64,000 nt of DNA from an uncultured Pelagibacteraceae bacterium (GCA_902579105.1 CACHFM010000001.1:62001-126000), one strand, 5' to 3'. Positions 12,982-23,619 are shown, counted from the first letter of the stretch. Numbers and translations: made by a program. The notes: generated by a model not told the origin, from the letters alone.

Positions 12982-14045
12982 CTGCTAAGACCTCTATAAT
13001 TTGATGGAACGTCCAAAGGATCAAAACCAAAATGATTTAGCCATCTATAATCTGTCTCAAAAAAAGCTCTTAAATCATTTATACCATATTTAAGCATTCC
13101 AAGCCTATCAATACCAATGCCAAAAGCATATCCCTGATATTTGTCTGGGTTTACATTTACATTTTTTAGTACATTTGGATGTACCATTCCACATCCTAGA
13201 ATCTCTAACCATTTATTACCTTCACCAATAACTATTTTTCCATTTTTCAGTTCGTAACCAATATCTACCTCAGCAGATGGTTCAGTAAAAGGAAAATGAC
13301 TTGGTCTAAATCTCATTTTTATTTTGTCTACTTCAAAAAATGATTTTATAAAATAATTTAAACAACCTTTTAAATGTCCCATATTTATATCTTTATCAAT
13401 ATGAAGTCCCTCTACCTGATGAAACATTGGAGAATGAGTTTGATCACTATCTGATCTGTAAGTTCTTCCAGGAGCAATAATTTTAAAAGGTGGTTTGCCT
13501 TTTAACATAGTTCTTACTTGCACTGGAGAAGTGTGTGTTCTTAATAATAATTCTTTATTATCATCCAAATAAAAAGTATCATGCATATCTCTTGCTGGAT
13601 GATTGTCTGGAGTATTTAATGCAGTAAAATTGTAATATTCTTTCTCAACATCTGGTCCTTCCTCGACACTAAAACCAATTTCTGAAAATATTGATGATAT
13701 TTCGTCAATTACTTGTGAAACAGGATGAATTTTTCCTTGATTAATATCTCTTTCAGGTAAAGTTACATCGACTTTTTCATTTTTAAGCTTAGAGTTTATT
13801 TCTTTATTTTCAATTTCTTGAAATTTATTGTTTAATTTTTCTTGAAGTTCTTCCTTTGCTAAATTTAAATCTGATGCAAAATTCTTTCTTTCACTAGACT
13901 CCATTGAACCAAGTTTTTTAAATAAATTTGAAATTGTTCCATTTTTACCAAATAATTCAGTTTTAATTTTATTTACATTTTCAATATTTAAATCACCACT
14001 TAACTTATCTAAATATTCATCTTTAATTTTTTTTATATCGGACAT
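12978..14045 (-). CDS. pheS: phenylalanyl-tRNA synthetase alpha subunit
   Basis: PheS is the catalytic subunit of Phe-tRNA synthetase. The N-terminal coiled-coil (about 1-90) is followed by the class II core with [21 protein letters not shown] (motif 2 region) and [14 protein letters not shown] (motif 3) near the end. The 355 residues agree with the family. The gene is separated from rplT by 43 nt with no obvious terminator or T-box, and it overlaps pheT by 4 nt. No Phe-rich leader peptide of the enterobacterial attenuator type was seen in the 43-nt gap. Confidence 0.97.
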   Translation of the reverse strand: MSDIKKIKDEYLDKLSGDLNIENVNKIKTELFGKNGTISNLFKKLGSMESSERKNFASDLNLAKEELQEKLNNKFQEIENKEINSKLKNEKVDVTLPERDINQGKIHPVSQVIDEISSIFSEIGFSVEEGPDVEKEYYNFTALNTPDNHPARDMHDTFYLDDNKELLLRTHTSPVQVRTMLKGKPPFKIIAPGRTYRSDSDQTHSPMFHQVEGLHIDKDINMGHLKGCLNYFIKSFFEVDKIKMRFRPSHFPFTEPSAEVDIGYELKNGKIVIGEGNKWLEILGCGMVHPNVLKNVNVNPDKYQGYAFGIGIDRLGMLKYGINDLRAFFETDYRWLNHFGFDPLDVPSNYRGLSR

Positions 14046-14088
14046 AATTGTAGAATATTTGTTAACTTTAGAAAAACAACAATGAAAA

Positions 14089-14445
14089 TTAATTCAATGC
14101 TGATTGTGCTTTTTGCACAATTGTTTTAAAGGCTTCTGGGCTATCATAAGCAATTTCGGCAAGAATTTTTCTATCTATTGCAATACCACACTTATTTAAT
14201 CCATTTATAAATTTAGAGTAAGTTAAGCCTTCTGCTCTAACGCCAGCATTGATTCTTTGTATCCACAATGATTTAAAATCTCTTTTTTTATTTCTTCTAT
14301 CTCTATAAGCATATTGCATTGACTTTTCCATCGCTTGCTTTGCAACTCTTATAGTATTTTTTCTTCTACCCCATTGACCTTTAACAGCCTTTAAAACTTT
14401 TTTATGTTTAGCTTTGCTTGTTACACCTCTTTTAACTCTTGCCAT
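14089..14445 (-). CDS. rplT: 50S ribosomal protein L20
   Basis: L20 binds 23S rRNA early in 50S assembly and represses its own operon in several bacteria. The protein opens with [18 protein letters not shown], has the conserved [17 protein letters not shown] stretch and the [13 protein letters not shown] helix, and is 118 residues long, as expected. It starts 2 nt after the rpmI stop, in the conserved infC-rpmI-rplT order. Confidence 0.98.
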   Translation of the reverse strand: MARVKRGVTSKAKHKKVLKAVKGQWGRRKNTIRVAKQAMEKSMQYAYRDRRNKKRDFKSLWIQRINAGVRAEGLTYSKFINGLNKCGIAIDRKILAEIAYDSPEAFKTIVQKAQSALN

Positions 14446-14447
14446 TT

Positions 14448-14654
14448 TTAACCTCTTAGACTGTAAGGCATATACGATTTAACTATTTTTCCATCTTGCT
14501 TAGACATCGTTGTTGTGCCTCTTAATTTTCTTATTTGAGAATTCGTTCTTTTGATCATGCCATGTCTTTTACCAGCTTGAGCACTAATAACTTTACCCTT
14601 TGCAGATATTTTAAATCTTTTTTTTGCTGAGCTTTTTGTTTTAAGTTTTGGCAT
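14448..14654 (-). CDS. rpmI: 50S ribosomal protein L35
   Basis: This is the small basic 50S protein L35, 68 residues. It starts [15 protein letters not shown] and has the conserved [15 protein letters not shown] and LRGTTTMSK segments. It lies between infC (53-nt gap) and rplT (2-nt gap). No clear Shine-Dalgarno is visible in the gap to infC. Confidence 0.97.
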   Translation of the reverse strand: MPKLKTKSSAKKRFKISAKGKVISAQAGKRHGMIKRTNSQIRKLRGTTTMSKQDGKIVKSYMPYSLRG

Positions 14655-14707
14655 ATTTCTGCGGAGTTATACAAAGATTGATATAAATTTACAACCTCAA
14701 TTAAGGC

Positions 14708-15253
14708 CTATAAAGGTTGAATTACCATAATCATTTGCTTTCCGTCAAACTTAGGATCTGATTCTACCTTGCCAATTTCTTTCATATCTTCCTTAATTTT
14801 ACCCATTAGTTCATTTCCTAAATGCGAATGTTGAAGTTCCCGACCTTTAAATCTAATTGTAAATTTTACTTTATCACCTTTAGCAATAAATTTTTTTGCA
14901 TTTTTAACTTTAAATTCATAATCATGAGTTTCTGTAACTGGCCTCATTTTAATTTCTTTCAATAAAACAATTTTTTGTTTCTTCTTTGCAAGATTGGCTT
15001 TCTTTTGAGCATCATATTTAAATTTACCCATATCCATTATTTTACATACAGGTGGATTCGTATTAGCTGCAATTTCAATTAAATCTAATCCTTGATTTTT
15101 CGCCATTGAGATTGCTTCATTAGTATTCATTACTCCAAGATTTTCACCATCACTTGCAATAACTTGTACGTCTGGAGAAGAAATCCTATTATTAGATCTT
15201 GGACCCTTGTCCTTAGTTCTTCTTTGAAAATAATTTTTTTTAAAATCTACCAC
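14708..15253 (-). CDS. infC: translation initiation factor IF-3, GTG start
   Basis: IF-3 keeps 30S subunits apart from 50S and checks start-codon pairing. The N-domain (about 25-95, GENLGVMNTNEAI, NPPVCKIMDMGKFKY) and C-domain (about 95-181, KEIKMRPVTETHDYEFKVKNA) are complete. The ORF-track Met is really a GTG that directly follows the thrS TAA, with no spacer and no Shine-Dalgarno. The about 24-residue basic N-terminal extension before NNRISSPDV resembles that of other alphaproteobacterial IF-3 proteins. A non-AUG start recalls the AUU start used for autoregulation of E. coli infC, but this is GTG and coupling to thrS is the simpler reading. Confidence 0.93.
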   Translation of the reverse strand: MVDFKKNYFQRRTKDKGPRSNNRISSPDVQVIASDGENLGVMNTNEAISMAKNQGLDLIEIAANTNPPVCKIMDMGKFKYDAQKKANLAKKKQKIVLLKEIKMRPVTETHDYEFKVKNAKKFIAKGDKVKFTIRFKGRELQHSHLGNELMGKIKEDMKEIGKVESDPKFDGKQMIMVIQPL

Positions 15254-17173
15254 TTATTTTGATGATGCTTTGTTTAAAGCAGAGAAAGTTTTTAAGAACA
15301 AATTCAAATCTATATTTTCTTGTTTATTAGAGTCTAATCTTCTAATCGTTACAGAATTAGAGTCAACTTCTTTTTTACCACAAATTAATAAAAGAGGTAT
15401 TTTTGCTAGAGAATGATCTCTAATTTTATAATTTAAATTTTGATTTTTTAAATCTACTGCAGAACTAATGCCTGCATTTTTTATTTTTTTAGATACTTCA
15501 ACTGCGTAATCATTAAATTCCTCTGAGATAGGTATTACCATTGTCTGCAAAGGAGATATCCAGAAAGGAAACTTACCTGCATAGTTTTCAATTAGAATTC
15601 CAACAAATCTCTCTAAAGAACCAAATAACGCTCTATGTAGCATAACTGGAACTTTTTTAGTTCCGTCTTTATCAATATATGATGCATCCAATCTTCCAGG
15701 TAAGTTTAAATCAACCTGTAAAGTTCCACATTGCCAATCTCTACCGATTGCATCTCTTAAAACAAATTCAATTTTTGGACCATAAAATGCTCCCTCACCC
15801 TTATTAATACTATATTCTAACTTGGAAGCTTTTACTGCTTCAAGCAAAGAAGCCTCTGCTTTATCCCAAATTTTATCATCTCCAACTCTTACCTCTGGTC
15901 TATCAGCATATTTAAGAATTACATTTTCAAAACCAAGATCTTTATAAATATCTAAAATTAAATTAGTTACCTCTAAACATTCACTAGTAATTTGATCTTC
16001 AGAACAAAATATATGAGCATCATCTTGAGTGAACGCTCTTACCCTTAATAATCCATGTAAGGCTCCAGATGGTTCATACCGATGTACTTTTCCAAATTCT
16101 GCAATACGTAAAGGAAGATCTCTATAACTTTTTAAACCTTGATTAAATACTTGAATATGCCCAGGACAATTCATTGGTTTAATTGCAAATACTTTTTCAT
16201 CAGGAGTTTCTGAAGTATACATATTTTCTCCATATTTTTCCCAATGCCCAGATTTTTCCCATAGTTGTCTATCTAATATTTCTGGTGTATTTACCTCTCT
16301 ATAACCGGCAGCATCTTGTCTACTTCTCATATAGTTAATTAATTTCTGAAATAGGGCCCATCCCTTTTCATGCCAAAATACTGATCCAGGACTTTCTTCT
16401 CTAAAATGAAATAGGTTCATTTCTTTTCCAAGTTTTCTATGATCTCTTTTTTCAGCTTCTTCAATTCTTTTCAAATAATCTTCTAGTTCTTTTTGATTTG
16501 CCCAACTAGTTCCATAAATTCTTTGAAGCATTTCATTATTTGAGTCTCCTCTCCAATATGCACCTGAAACTTTCATTAATTTAAATGCTTTACCAATTTT
16601 TCCAGATGAAACTAAATGAGGACCCCTGCATAAATCGTACCAATTTTCCCCATGATGATAAACAGAAAGTTCTTCATTTCCCGGAATACTTTCAATTATT
16701 TCAGCTTTATATTTTTCACCAATCTTCATAAAATGACTAATTGCTTTTTCTCTTTCCCAAACTTCTCTTCTTGTTTTAACATCTTTGTCAATTATTTCAG
16801 ACATTCTTTTTTCAATCTTTTTAAGATCATCATTTGTGAATGGTTCCTTTCTGGCAAAATCATAATAAAATCCATTTTCTATAACTGGTCCAATTGTTAC
16901 TTGAGTGCCTGGATATAATTCTTGAACAGCCATAGCCATTATATGTGCTGTATCATGTCTAATAACCTCTAATCCTTCAGGGTCTTTTGAAGTAAAAATT
17001 TTAACAGCGCTGTCTTTATTTATTTCAAAATATAAATCTTTAAGTTCACCATCTACACTAATTATAAGTGCTTGTTTGGCTAATGATTTACTAATTTTTT
17101 CTGCTACTTCTATCCCAGTAACTTTGTTAGGGAAATCAATACTGTTTCCATCTGGTAATGTTATTGTAGGCAT
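15254..17173 (-). CDS. thrS: threonyl-tRNA synthetase
   Basis: ThrRS charges tRNA-Thr and edits Ser-tRNA-Thr. Domains are TGS (about 1-62, starting MPTITLPDGNSIDFP), the editing/SAD domain (about 65-225, with RHDTAHIMAMAVQELYPG), the class II catalytic core (about 240-540) and the anticodon-binding domain (about 545-635). The three zinc ligands are all present: KPMNCPGH, GALHGLLRVRAFTQDDAH and MLHRALFGS. The length of 639 is typical. Its ATG is immediately preceded by the stop of the GT4 gene and its TAA abuts the infC GTG. Confidence 0.97.
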   Translation of the reverse strand: MPTITLPDGNSIDFPNKVTGIEVAEKISKSLAKQALIISVDGELKDLYFEINKDSAVKIFTSKDPEGLEVIRHDTAHIMAMAVQELYPGTQVTIGPVIENGFYYDFARKEPFTNDDLKKIEKRMSEIIDKDVKTRREVWEREKAISHFMKIGEKYKAEIIESIPGNEELSVYHHGENWYDLCRGPHLVSSGKIGKAFKLMKVSGAYWRGDSNNEMLQRIYGTSWANQKELEDYLKRIEEAEKRDHRKLGKEMNLFHFREESPGSVFWHEKGWALFQKLINYMRSRQDAAGYREVNTPEILDRQLWEKSGHWEKYGENMYTSETPDEKVFAIKPMNCPGHIQVFNQGLKSYRDLPLRIAEFGKVHRYEPSGALHGLLRVRAFTQDDAHIFCSEDQITSECLEVTNLILDIYKDLGFENVILKYADRPEVRVGDDKIWDKAEASLLEAVKASKLEYSINKGEGAFYGPKIEFVLRDAIGRDWQCGTLQVDLNLPGRLDASYIDKDGTKKVPVMLHRALFGSLERFVGILIENYAGKFPFWISPLQTMVIPISEEFNDYAVEVSKKIKNAGISSAVDLKNQNLNYKIRDHSLAKIPLLLICGKKEVDSNSVTIRRLDSNKQENIDLNLFLKTFSALNKASSK

Positions 17174-18328
17174 TTAATTTAATATTCTTTTATACTCTGA
17201 ATAAGTAGAAAAGCACATTTTTTCAACATTAAATTTTTGAATTATATTTTTTCTTCCTTCAATACCAATTGTTTTTAACGATGATTCGTCCAAAGACAGT
17301 AATTTTAAAATTTTTTGACTTAATGCTTTTGAATTACCAGACTCAAATAAAAAACCAGTTTTATCGTCAATTATCGTTTCATTAGATCCACCAATATTAC
17401 TTGCTATTATTGGCTTTTCCATTGACTGGGCTTCTACAGCAACTCTACCAAAAGCTTCTGGTTCTATCGAGGCTGATACTACAATATCTGAAATTTTATA
17501 AGCTAAAGCCATATCTTTACAAGAATCAATAAATTTTATTTGATTCATCATTCTATATTGTTCAGTCAGTCTAATAAGTTTTTTTTTATATAAATCTCTA
17601 CCTTGATCACTTCCAAGGATAATTGCATAAAAAGCCTCGTAGCCAAGTTCAGTATTTACTAAATTAATAGCTTCGATAAAAAGCTCTTGTCCTTTCCATG
17701 AAGTAAGTCTTCCAGGTAATAAAATTATTTTTTTATCTTTCTCGATTTCCCATTTTGTTAATAATTTTTTTTCATCACTTTCTAATTTTGTGGTTGGATC
17801 AAAATAATCAACATTGATACCTCTAAATATAACTAAAAGTTTTTTTTTATTATCAAGATATTTAGAATAATTTTCTTTAATATGTGAAAAAATGAAATTA
17901 GATCCAGCTATAATCAAACTTGATCTAACCATTACTGAATTATAAAACTTTTTAAAATTATTTTTAAAATTATAAGTACCATGAAAAGTCGTAACAAATT
18001 TTCTACCAGTAATCATTGTAGCTAAGAAACAAGACCATGCAGGAGCTCTACTTCTGGCGTGCACTATTGAAATATTGTTAAATAAAATAATTCCAACTAA
18101 AGCTAAAAAATTAAAAAATATTAATATTGGATTCTTACTGTTAACAGGTAATCTAATGACTTTAACTTTTTTTTTATTAACAAATTTTAATAATTCACCT
18201 CCACTTGTCACTATAAACGAACCACAATTATTCTCAGATAAATAATGAGCAATATCATAACACCCTGTTTCTGCTCCTCCATAACCTAACTTTGGTATTA
18301 CTTGCAAAACTTTTAAATTAGATGTCAT
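17174..18328 (-). CDS. glycosyltransferase family 4 protein
   Basis: This is a GT-B fold, GT4-type glycosyltransferase of 384 residues. The N-terminal domain begins VLQVIPKLGYGGAETG, a signature of Glyco_transf_4. The C-terminal Glycos_transf_1 domain shows LLPGRLTSWKGQELFIEA and EAFGRVAVEAQSMEKPIIAS, which contains the E-x7-E nucleotide-sugar binding motif. A lipopolysaccharide or cell-surface glycan role is usual for this family. The gene is first in the translation operon: its stop directly abuts the thrS ATG. Its own upstream neighbour is a divergent hydrolase 42 nt away. Confidence 0.88.
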   Translation of the reverse strand: MTSNLKVLQVIPKLGYGGAETGCYDIAHYLSENNCGSFIVTSGGELLKFVNKKKVKVIRLPVNSKNPILIFFNFLALVGIILFNNISIVHARSRAPAWSCFLATMITGRKFVTTFHGTYNFKNNFKKFYNSVMVRSSLIIAGSNFIFSHIKENYSKYLDNKKKLLVIFRGINVDYFDPTTKLESDEKKLLTKWEIEKDKKIILLPGRLTSWKGQELFIEAINLVNTELGYEAFYAIILGSDQGRDLYKKKLIRLTEQYRMMNQIKFIDSCKDMALAYKISDIVVSASIEPEAFGRVAVEAQSMEKPIIASNIGGSNETIIDDKTGFLFESGNSKALSQKILKLLSLDESSLKTIGIEGRKNIIQKFNVEKMCFSTYSEYKRILN

Positions 18329-18370
18329 CTGTTATAATTATATATTATTAGATGAATCATATAAATCATT

Positions 18371-19114
18371 ATGACAAATTTCAGATATCATAAAATCACA
18401 AAAACTAGGAAAATTAGATATATTTCTAAAATTTATAAAAATTCTTCATTTATTGTTTTTTTACATGGCTTTATGTCAGACTTAGAAGGGGAGAAACCTA
18501 AATCATTTTTAAATTTTGCTAAAAAAAATAAATTAAGCTTTTTAGCTCTAGAATATTCAGGACACGGTAAATCTTCAGGAGTTTTTACAAAAGGAAATAT
18601 TACTAAATGGAGTAATGAAACATCTATTTTAATAAAAAAAATTATAAAAAAAAAAGATTTTATAATTATTGGCTCAAGTATGGGTGCATGGATTTCATTA
18701 AAACAACTTCAAATATTTAAAAACCAAATTAGTGGTTTCTTAGGAATTGGCTCTGCTCCTGAATTTTTGGAAAAACTAATGTGGAAAAAATTCACAAAAA
18801 AAATGAAAACTGAAATAATAAAAAAAGGAATTTATTATCTAAAACATGGAGATTATGAATATCCCATAACTCTTCAATTAATTAATGATGGAAGAAAAAA
18901 CAAGGTTTTAAATAAAAAAACAAATTTAAAGATAAATGTCACCATGATTCATGGACAAAAAGATGAAGTTGTTCCAGTCTCATATTCAAGAAAAGTTTTA
19001 AAAATTTTTAAAAAAGCAAAAAAAAAATTAGTAATAATTAAAAATGGTGATCATAGTTTATCAAAAAAGAAATATCTTAAAATAATATTAAAAGAACTTA
19101 AATTAATTATTTAG
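18371..19114 (+). CDS. alpha/beta hydrolase (ABHD10-like serine hydrolase)
   Basis: This 247-residue alpha/beta hydrolase has an oxyanion-region motif VFLHGFMSDLEG, then LEYSGHGKSSG, a nucleophile elbow GSSMGAW (Ser near 104), an acid-loop IHGQKDEVVP and a His in NGDHSLSKKKY. All three triad positions are therefore present. The spacing and the LEYSGHG motif recall the palmitoyl-protein thioesterase ABHD10 group common in alphaproteobacteria. The substrate is unknown. It is divergent from the GT4 gene and ends in a reciprocal 4-nt stop overlap (TTAG) with gltB. Confidence 0.82.
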   Translation: MTNFRYHKITKTRKIRYISKIYKNSSFIVFLHGFMSDLEGEKPKSFLNFAKKNKLSFLALEYSGHGKSSGVFTKGNITKWSNETSILIKKIIKKKDFIIIGSSMGAWISLKQLQIFKNQISGFLGIGSAPEFLEKLMWKKFTKKMKTEIIKKGIYYLKHGDYEYPITLQLINDGRKNKVLNKKTNLKINVTMIHGQKDEVVPVSYSRKVLKIFKKAKKKLVIIKNGDHSLSKKKYLKIILKELKLII

Positions 19115-22100
19115 CTTACTGCTTTTATATTGTTTTTTAAAGTTATTGGGTTTTTAAGTTTTTTTAACATTTCTTTTGGACAAACTTGTACAAAATTTTT
19201 TATTTCATCATTAAAGTTTTCAATTATATCTCCTGATAAAATTGATTGAGTTTCATTATGATGTTCTAGCACTAAATTTCTTAAAAAACTTTTCCAATAT
19301 TCAGTCTCTACATTTTGCCAAACAACTGAATCATTATTAACTTTTTTTTCAAATTCTTTTGTTTTATCATAAATAAAAGCGATTCCTCCTGTCATACCTG
19401 CAGCAAAATTATCTCCTACATCTCCAAGAACAACAACTGTTCCACCTGTCATGTATTCACAACCATTTGAATCACACCCTTCAATGACTGAAGTTGCACC
19501 TGAATTTCTTACTGCAAATCTGTCTCCTGCTTGTCCAGCAGCAAAAAGTTTTCCTGATGTTGCACCATAAAGAACTGTATTTCCTATAATAGTATTTTCT
19601 TTAGAAATTAAATTACTTTCATCTGAAAGTTTAATTGAAATTGTTGCACCAGATAATCCTTTTCCAACATAATCGTTTGCATCACCTTTAAGTATAAGTT
19701 TCAAACCTTTCATAGAAAAAGCACCAAAAGATTGCCCTGCAGAACCTTTAAAATTCAAAGTTAAAAAATTATTTTCCAATTTCTCATATCCATATTTATT
19801 GTACAAATTGTGCGATATTCTTGTGCCTACGGCTCTATTGGTATTTTTAATTATAAACTCTTTTTCAACTTTTTGTGAGTTGTCTAAAAAACTTTCAATT
19901 TCAGGCCATATTTGTTGATCTAAAGTATCCGGTACCTTATTAATTTCTTGATTTTCACAATATCGTTTATTGTTTCCTGGATCTGCTTGCACAAATAATG
20001 GATTTAAATCTAGATCATCTAAATTTGATGAACCTTTATTAACTTGCATTAATAAATCAGTTCTTCCGATTATATCATTTAGAGATTTAAAACCAATTTC
20101 AGCTAATATTTCTCTTACCTCTGTCGCAATAAAAGTAAATAAATTTACTACCTTATCAGGTGTACCTGAAAATTTTTCTCTCAATTTTTCATCCTGGGTA
20201 CAAACTCCTACTGGACATGTGTTTGAGTGACATTGTCTAACCATAATACATCCCATAGCAACTAAAGCTGTAGTAGCAACTCCGTACTCTTCGGCACCCA
20301 TCATTGCTGCAATTACAACATCTCTTCCGGTTTTAATACCACCATCAGTTCTTAAAGTAACTTTATGTCTTAAATTATTTAGTGTTAATACTTGATTAGC
20401 TTCTGTAAGTCCCATCTCCCAAGGTATACCAACATATTTGACACTTGTTTGAGGAGTAGCTCCTGTTCCTCCATTGTGACCTGAAATAAGAATAATGTCA
20501 GCCTTAGCTTTAGCAACTCCAGCTGCTATAGTTCCAACACCGGAAGAAGCAACTAGCTTAACTCCTATTCTAGCCTTTGGATTAACTTGTTTTAAATCAT
20601 AAATTAATTGAGCTAAGTCTTCTATTGAATAAATATCATGATGAGGTGGAGGAGAAATTAGTGTAACACCAGGTGTTGAGTGTCTTAATCTGGCAATTTC
20701 ATCGGTAACTTTAAAACCTGGTAACTGACCACCTTCACCAGGCTTTGCTCCTTGGGCGATTTTAATCTCAATTTCATTACAATTATTGAGATAATTTATT
20801 GTTACACCAAATCGTGCAGAAGCAATTTGCTTTACTCTAGAGTTTGCACTATCTCCACTATCCATAACCTTAAATCTATTTTCATCTTCACCACCTTCTC
20901 CACTACATGAGGCTCCTTTAATTCTATTCATACCTATTGCTAATGTTTCATGAGCTTCTTTTGATAAAGCTCCATGTGACATGCTTCCACTACCAAATCT
21001 TTTTAATATTTTTTCTATTGGCTCAACTTCAGATAATTCAATTGATGGACCTAGTTTTTTTTTTCGAAAATTAATTAAATCTCTTAAGTTGATTGGTGGT
21101 AAATTATATATACCTTCAACATATTTTTTATATGCTGAATATGAGTTTGATCCTACTGCACTTTGTAGTAAATGAATAAGTGTACCCTGATATTGATGAG
21201 TTTCACCATTTTTTCTGTATCTATAAATACCTCCAATGGGAAGAACTTTTTCTGTACTTTCAAATGCTTCTTTGTGAATCTGACGTATTTTTTTTTCAAT
21301 ACCTGTAAGTCCAATTCCTGAAATTTTAGAAGTTACTCCTGGAAAATAATCATCAACTATAGTTCTACTTAATCCAACAGTTTCAAAATTACATCCTCCT
21401 CTATAAGAACTTAACACTGATATTCCCATTTTGGACATTATTTTCAAAAGACCTGCGTTTACAGATTTTATATATCTCTGAATACAATCATCAAAACTAT
21501 ACTTTCCAAACAATTTCTTTTCATATCTTTGATATAAACTATCAAAAGCTAAATAAGGATTAACTGTTGTTGCACCTACTCCTATTAATGCAGCAAATGA
21601 ATGAGTATCTAAAGCTTCACCTGATTGAACATTAATCGAAACATATCCTCTTAATTTTTTTTCTATTAAAAAAGTATTAATAGCTCCAATACATAATAAC
21701 ATTGGCATTGGTAATTTATTAGATGAAAGTTCTTTATCACTTAAGATTAATTGTGTTATACCTTGCCTAACAGCAATTTCAGACTCTTTCTGAATTCTTT
21801 CAATTGCACTTAACAAATTTTCTTCATAAAAAAATGTACAATCTATAATCAATGAATTATTACCAAAGAAATTTGTAAATTTATTAAACTGTGAATTTGA
21901 TAATATTGGACTATTTAAAACATAAATATTTTCTTCAGTTAAAGTGTCAAAATCTAGTATATTTCCTAAATTTCCAAATCTAGTTTTTAAACTCATAACT
22001 TTATTTTCACGCAGTGAGTCAATTGGAGGATTTGTTACCTGGCTAAAATTTTGTCTAAAAAAGTGATAAAGTGGTCTATATTTATCAGATAATACTGCTA

Positions 22101-23619
22101 ATGGTGTATCATCTCCCATTGAACCAGTTGCTTCTTTTGCATCCTCAGCCATTGGATGTAAAATTAATTCTAAATCTTCTAAACTAATTCCAAATGTATG
22201 TTGTCTTCTTCTTAAATCTTCTCCATCAAAATTATTCTTCTCATTAGAAATATTTAATTTTTCATCTAAATCAATAATTTGCGAATTAAAGTGTTTAAAT
22301 TCCTTGGCTAAATAATCTTTAATTTTGTCATTTGAAAAAACTTTACCTTTCTCTATTCTAACTCCTATAATCTCGCCTGGGCCTAGTCTTCCTTTAGATA
22401 AAATCTTTTTTTCGTTTAGTTCTATCATTCCAGTTTCAGATCCAGCAAAAATAAGTTTATCTTTAGTTATTGCATATCTAAGAGGTCTTAATCCATTTCT
22501 ATCATTTGCAGCAATGACCCATTCATTATCTGTTGCTGCTATTGCAGCAGGCCCATCCCATGGCTCCATTGTGCTATTCAAAAAATTAAATAACTGCTGA
22601 TGATTTTTTGAGAGAGTTTTGTTTTTTTTTGACCATGCATCTGGAATTAACATTAATTTAGCTAAAGGAGCAGGTTGACCTGACTTATTCAACAATTCAA
22701 AAACATTATCTAATGCTGCTGAATCGGAAACTCCTTTTTGAATTACTGGTTTTAAATTTTCTATATTTTCAAAAAGTGGGCTACTCATTTCTTCTTCATG
22801 AACTTTCATCCAATTTTTATTTCCTTTATAAGTATTTATTTCGCCGTTATGAGCAACTGCTCTAAATGGTTGAGCTAAACTCCAGCTAGGTGCAGTATTG
22901 GTTGAAAATCTTTGGTGAAAAATTGCATATCTTGATATAAATCTTTTGTCTTTTAAATCTAAAAAAAAATCAGATATTGCTTCAGCTAAAAACATTCCCT
23001 TATAAATAATTGACTTAGAGCTAATGGAACAAATATAAAAATTATTTAAAGATAAATTAAAAGCTTTATTTTCTATTTTTTTTCTTGTTTCATAGATTTT
23101 TCTTTCTAATTCTTTATCAACTAAATTTAAATCATTTGGTTTAAATAATACCTGAATAATTTCAGGCATTGTTTGAAGAGCTTTTTCACCTAAAACTTTT
23201 GGGTTTACAGGAACTTGTCTCCAACCATAAATACTAAAATCATTTTTTGTTAATTCACTTTCAACAATTGTTTTGCAGTTTTCTTGTGAAGAATAATCAT
23301 TTCTTGGTAAAAAAATCATTCCAACACAAATTTCAGATTTATCATAGTCGTGTCCCGTAACTTGTATTTTTTCTATGAAAAAATCCTTTGGAATTTCCAA
23401 ATGTATTCCTGCACCATCCCCTGTTTTTCCGTCAGCATCAACTGCTCCACGGTGCCAGACGGCTTTTAAGGCCTCAATACCATACTCAACAACTGCTCTT
23501 GATTTTTTTCCCTCCGTAGAAGCTATCAATCCAACGCCACATGCATCATGTTCCATTTCACTACAATAAACATGATTCTTAGTGAGTAATTCTAAATTTT
23601 TTTTATAGTTTTTTATCAT
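19111..23619 (-). CDS. gltB: glutamate synthase (NADPH) large subunit
   Basis: GOGAT alpha makes two glutamates from glutamine and 2-oxoglutarate and is the exit of the GS/GOGAT ammonium route. A propeptide of about 26 residues precedes the Ntn nucleophile Cys in HDACGVGLIAS. The order is glutaminase domain (27 to about 430), central domain, FMN-binding synthase domain (about 830-1190, with GEGGEDENRF and ISGHNGGTGATPQTS), a 3Fe-4S motif (CHSNTCPVGVC) and the C-terminal GXGXG beta-helix (about 1250-1480). The 1502 residues are full length. ATG overlaps the gltD stop (ATGA), so the order gltD-gltB is the reverse of E. coli. Confidence 0.97.
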   Translation of the reverse strand: MIKNYKKNLELLTKNHVYCSEMEHDACGVGLIASTEGKKSRAVVEYGIEALKAVWHRGAVDADGKTGDGAGIHLEIPKDFFIEKIQVTGHDYDKSEICVGMIFLPRNDYSSQENCKTIVESELTKNDFSIYGWRQVPVNPKVLGEKALQTMPEIIQVLFKPNDLNLVDKELERKIYETRKKIENKAFNLSLNNFYICSISSKSIIYKGMFLAEAISDFFLDLKDKRFISRYAIFHQRFSTNTAPSWSLAQPFRAVAHNGEINTYKGNKNWMKVHEEEMSSPLFENIENLKPVIQKGVSDSAALDNVFELLNKSGQPAPLAKLMLIPDAWSKKNKTLSKNHQQLFNFLNSTMEPWDGPAAIAATDNEWVIAANDRNGLRPLRYAITKDKLIFAGSETGMIELNEKKILSKGRLGPGEIIGVRIEKGKVFSNDKIKDYLAKEFKHFNSQIIDLDEKLNISNEKNNFDGEDLRRRQHTFGISLEDLELILHPMAEDAKEATGSMGDDTPLAVLSDKYRPLYHFFRQNFSQVTNPPIDSLRENKVMSLKTRFGNLGNILDFDTLTEENIYVLNSPILSNSQFNKFTNFFGNNSLIIDCTFFYEENLLSAIERIQKESEIAVRQGITQLILSDKELSSNKLPMPMLLCIGAINTFLIEKKLRGYVSINVQSGEALDTHSFAALIGVGATTVNPYLAFDSLYQRYEKKLFGKYSFDDCIQRYIKSVNAGLLKIMSKMGISVLSSYRGGCNFETVGLSRTIVDDYFPGVTSKISGIGLTGIEKKIRQIHKEAFESTEKVLPIGGIYRYRKNGETHQYQGTLIHLLQSAVGSNSYSAYKKYVEGIYNLPPINLRDLINFRKKKLGPSIELSEVEPIEKILKRFGSGSMSHGALSKEAHETLAIGMNRIKGASCSGEGGEDENRFKVMDSGDSANSRVKQIASARFGVTINYLNNCNEIEIKIAQGAKPGEGGQLPGFKVTDEIARLRHSTPGVTLISPPPHHDIYSIEDLAQLIYDLKQVNPKARIGVKLVASSGVGTIAAGVAKAKADIILISGHNGGTGATPQTSVKYVGIPWEMGLTEANQVLTLNNLRHKVTLRTDGGIKTGRDVVIAAMMGAEEYGVATTALVAMGCIMVRQCHSNTCPVGVCTQDEKLREKFSGTPDKVVNLFTFIATEVREILAEIGFKSLNDIIGRTDLLMQVNKGSSNLDDLDLNPLFVQADPGNNKRYCENQEINKVPDTLDQQIWPEIESFLDNSQKVEKEFIIKNTNRAVGTRISHNLYNKYGYEKLENNFLTLNFKGSAGQSFGAFSMKGLKLILKGDANDYVGKGLSGATISIKLSDESNLISKENTIIGNTVLYGATSGKLFAAGQAGDRFAVRNSGATSVIEGCDSNGCEYMTGGTVVVLGDVGDNFAAGMTGGIAFIYDKTKEFEKKVNNDSVVWQNVETEYWKSFLRNLVLEHHNETQSILSGDIIENFNDEIKNFVQVCPKEMLKKLKNPITLKNNIKAVS

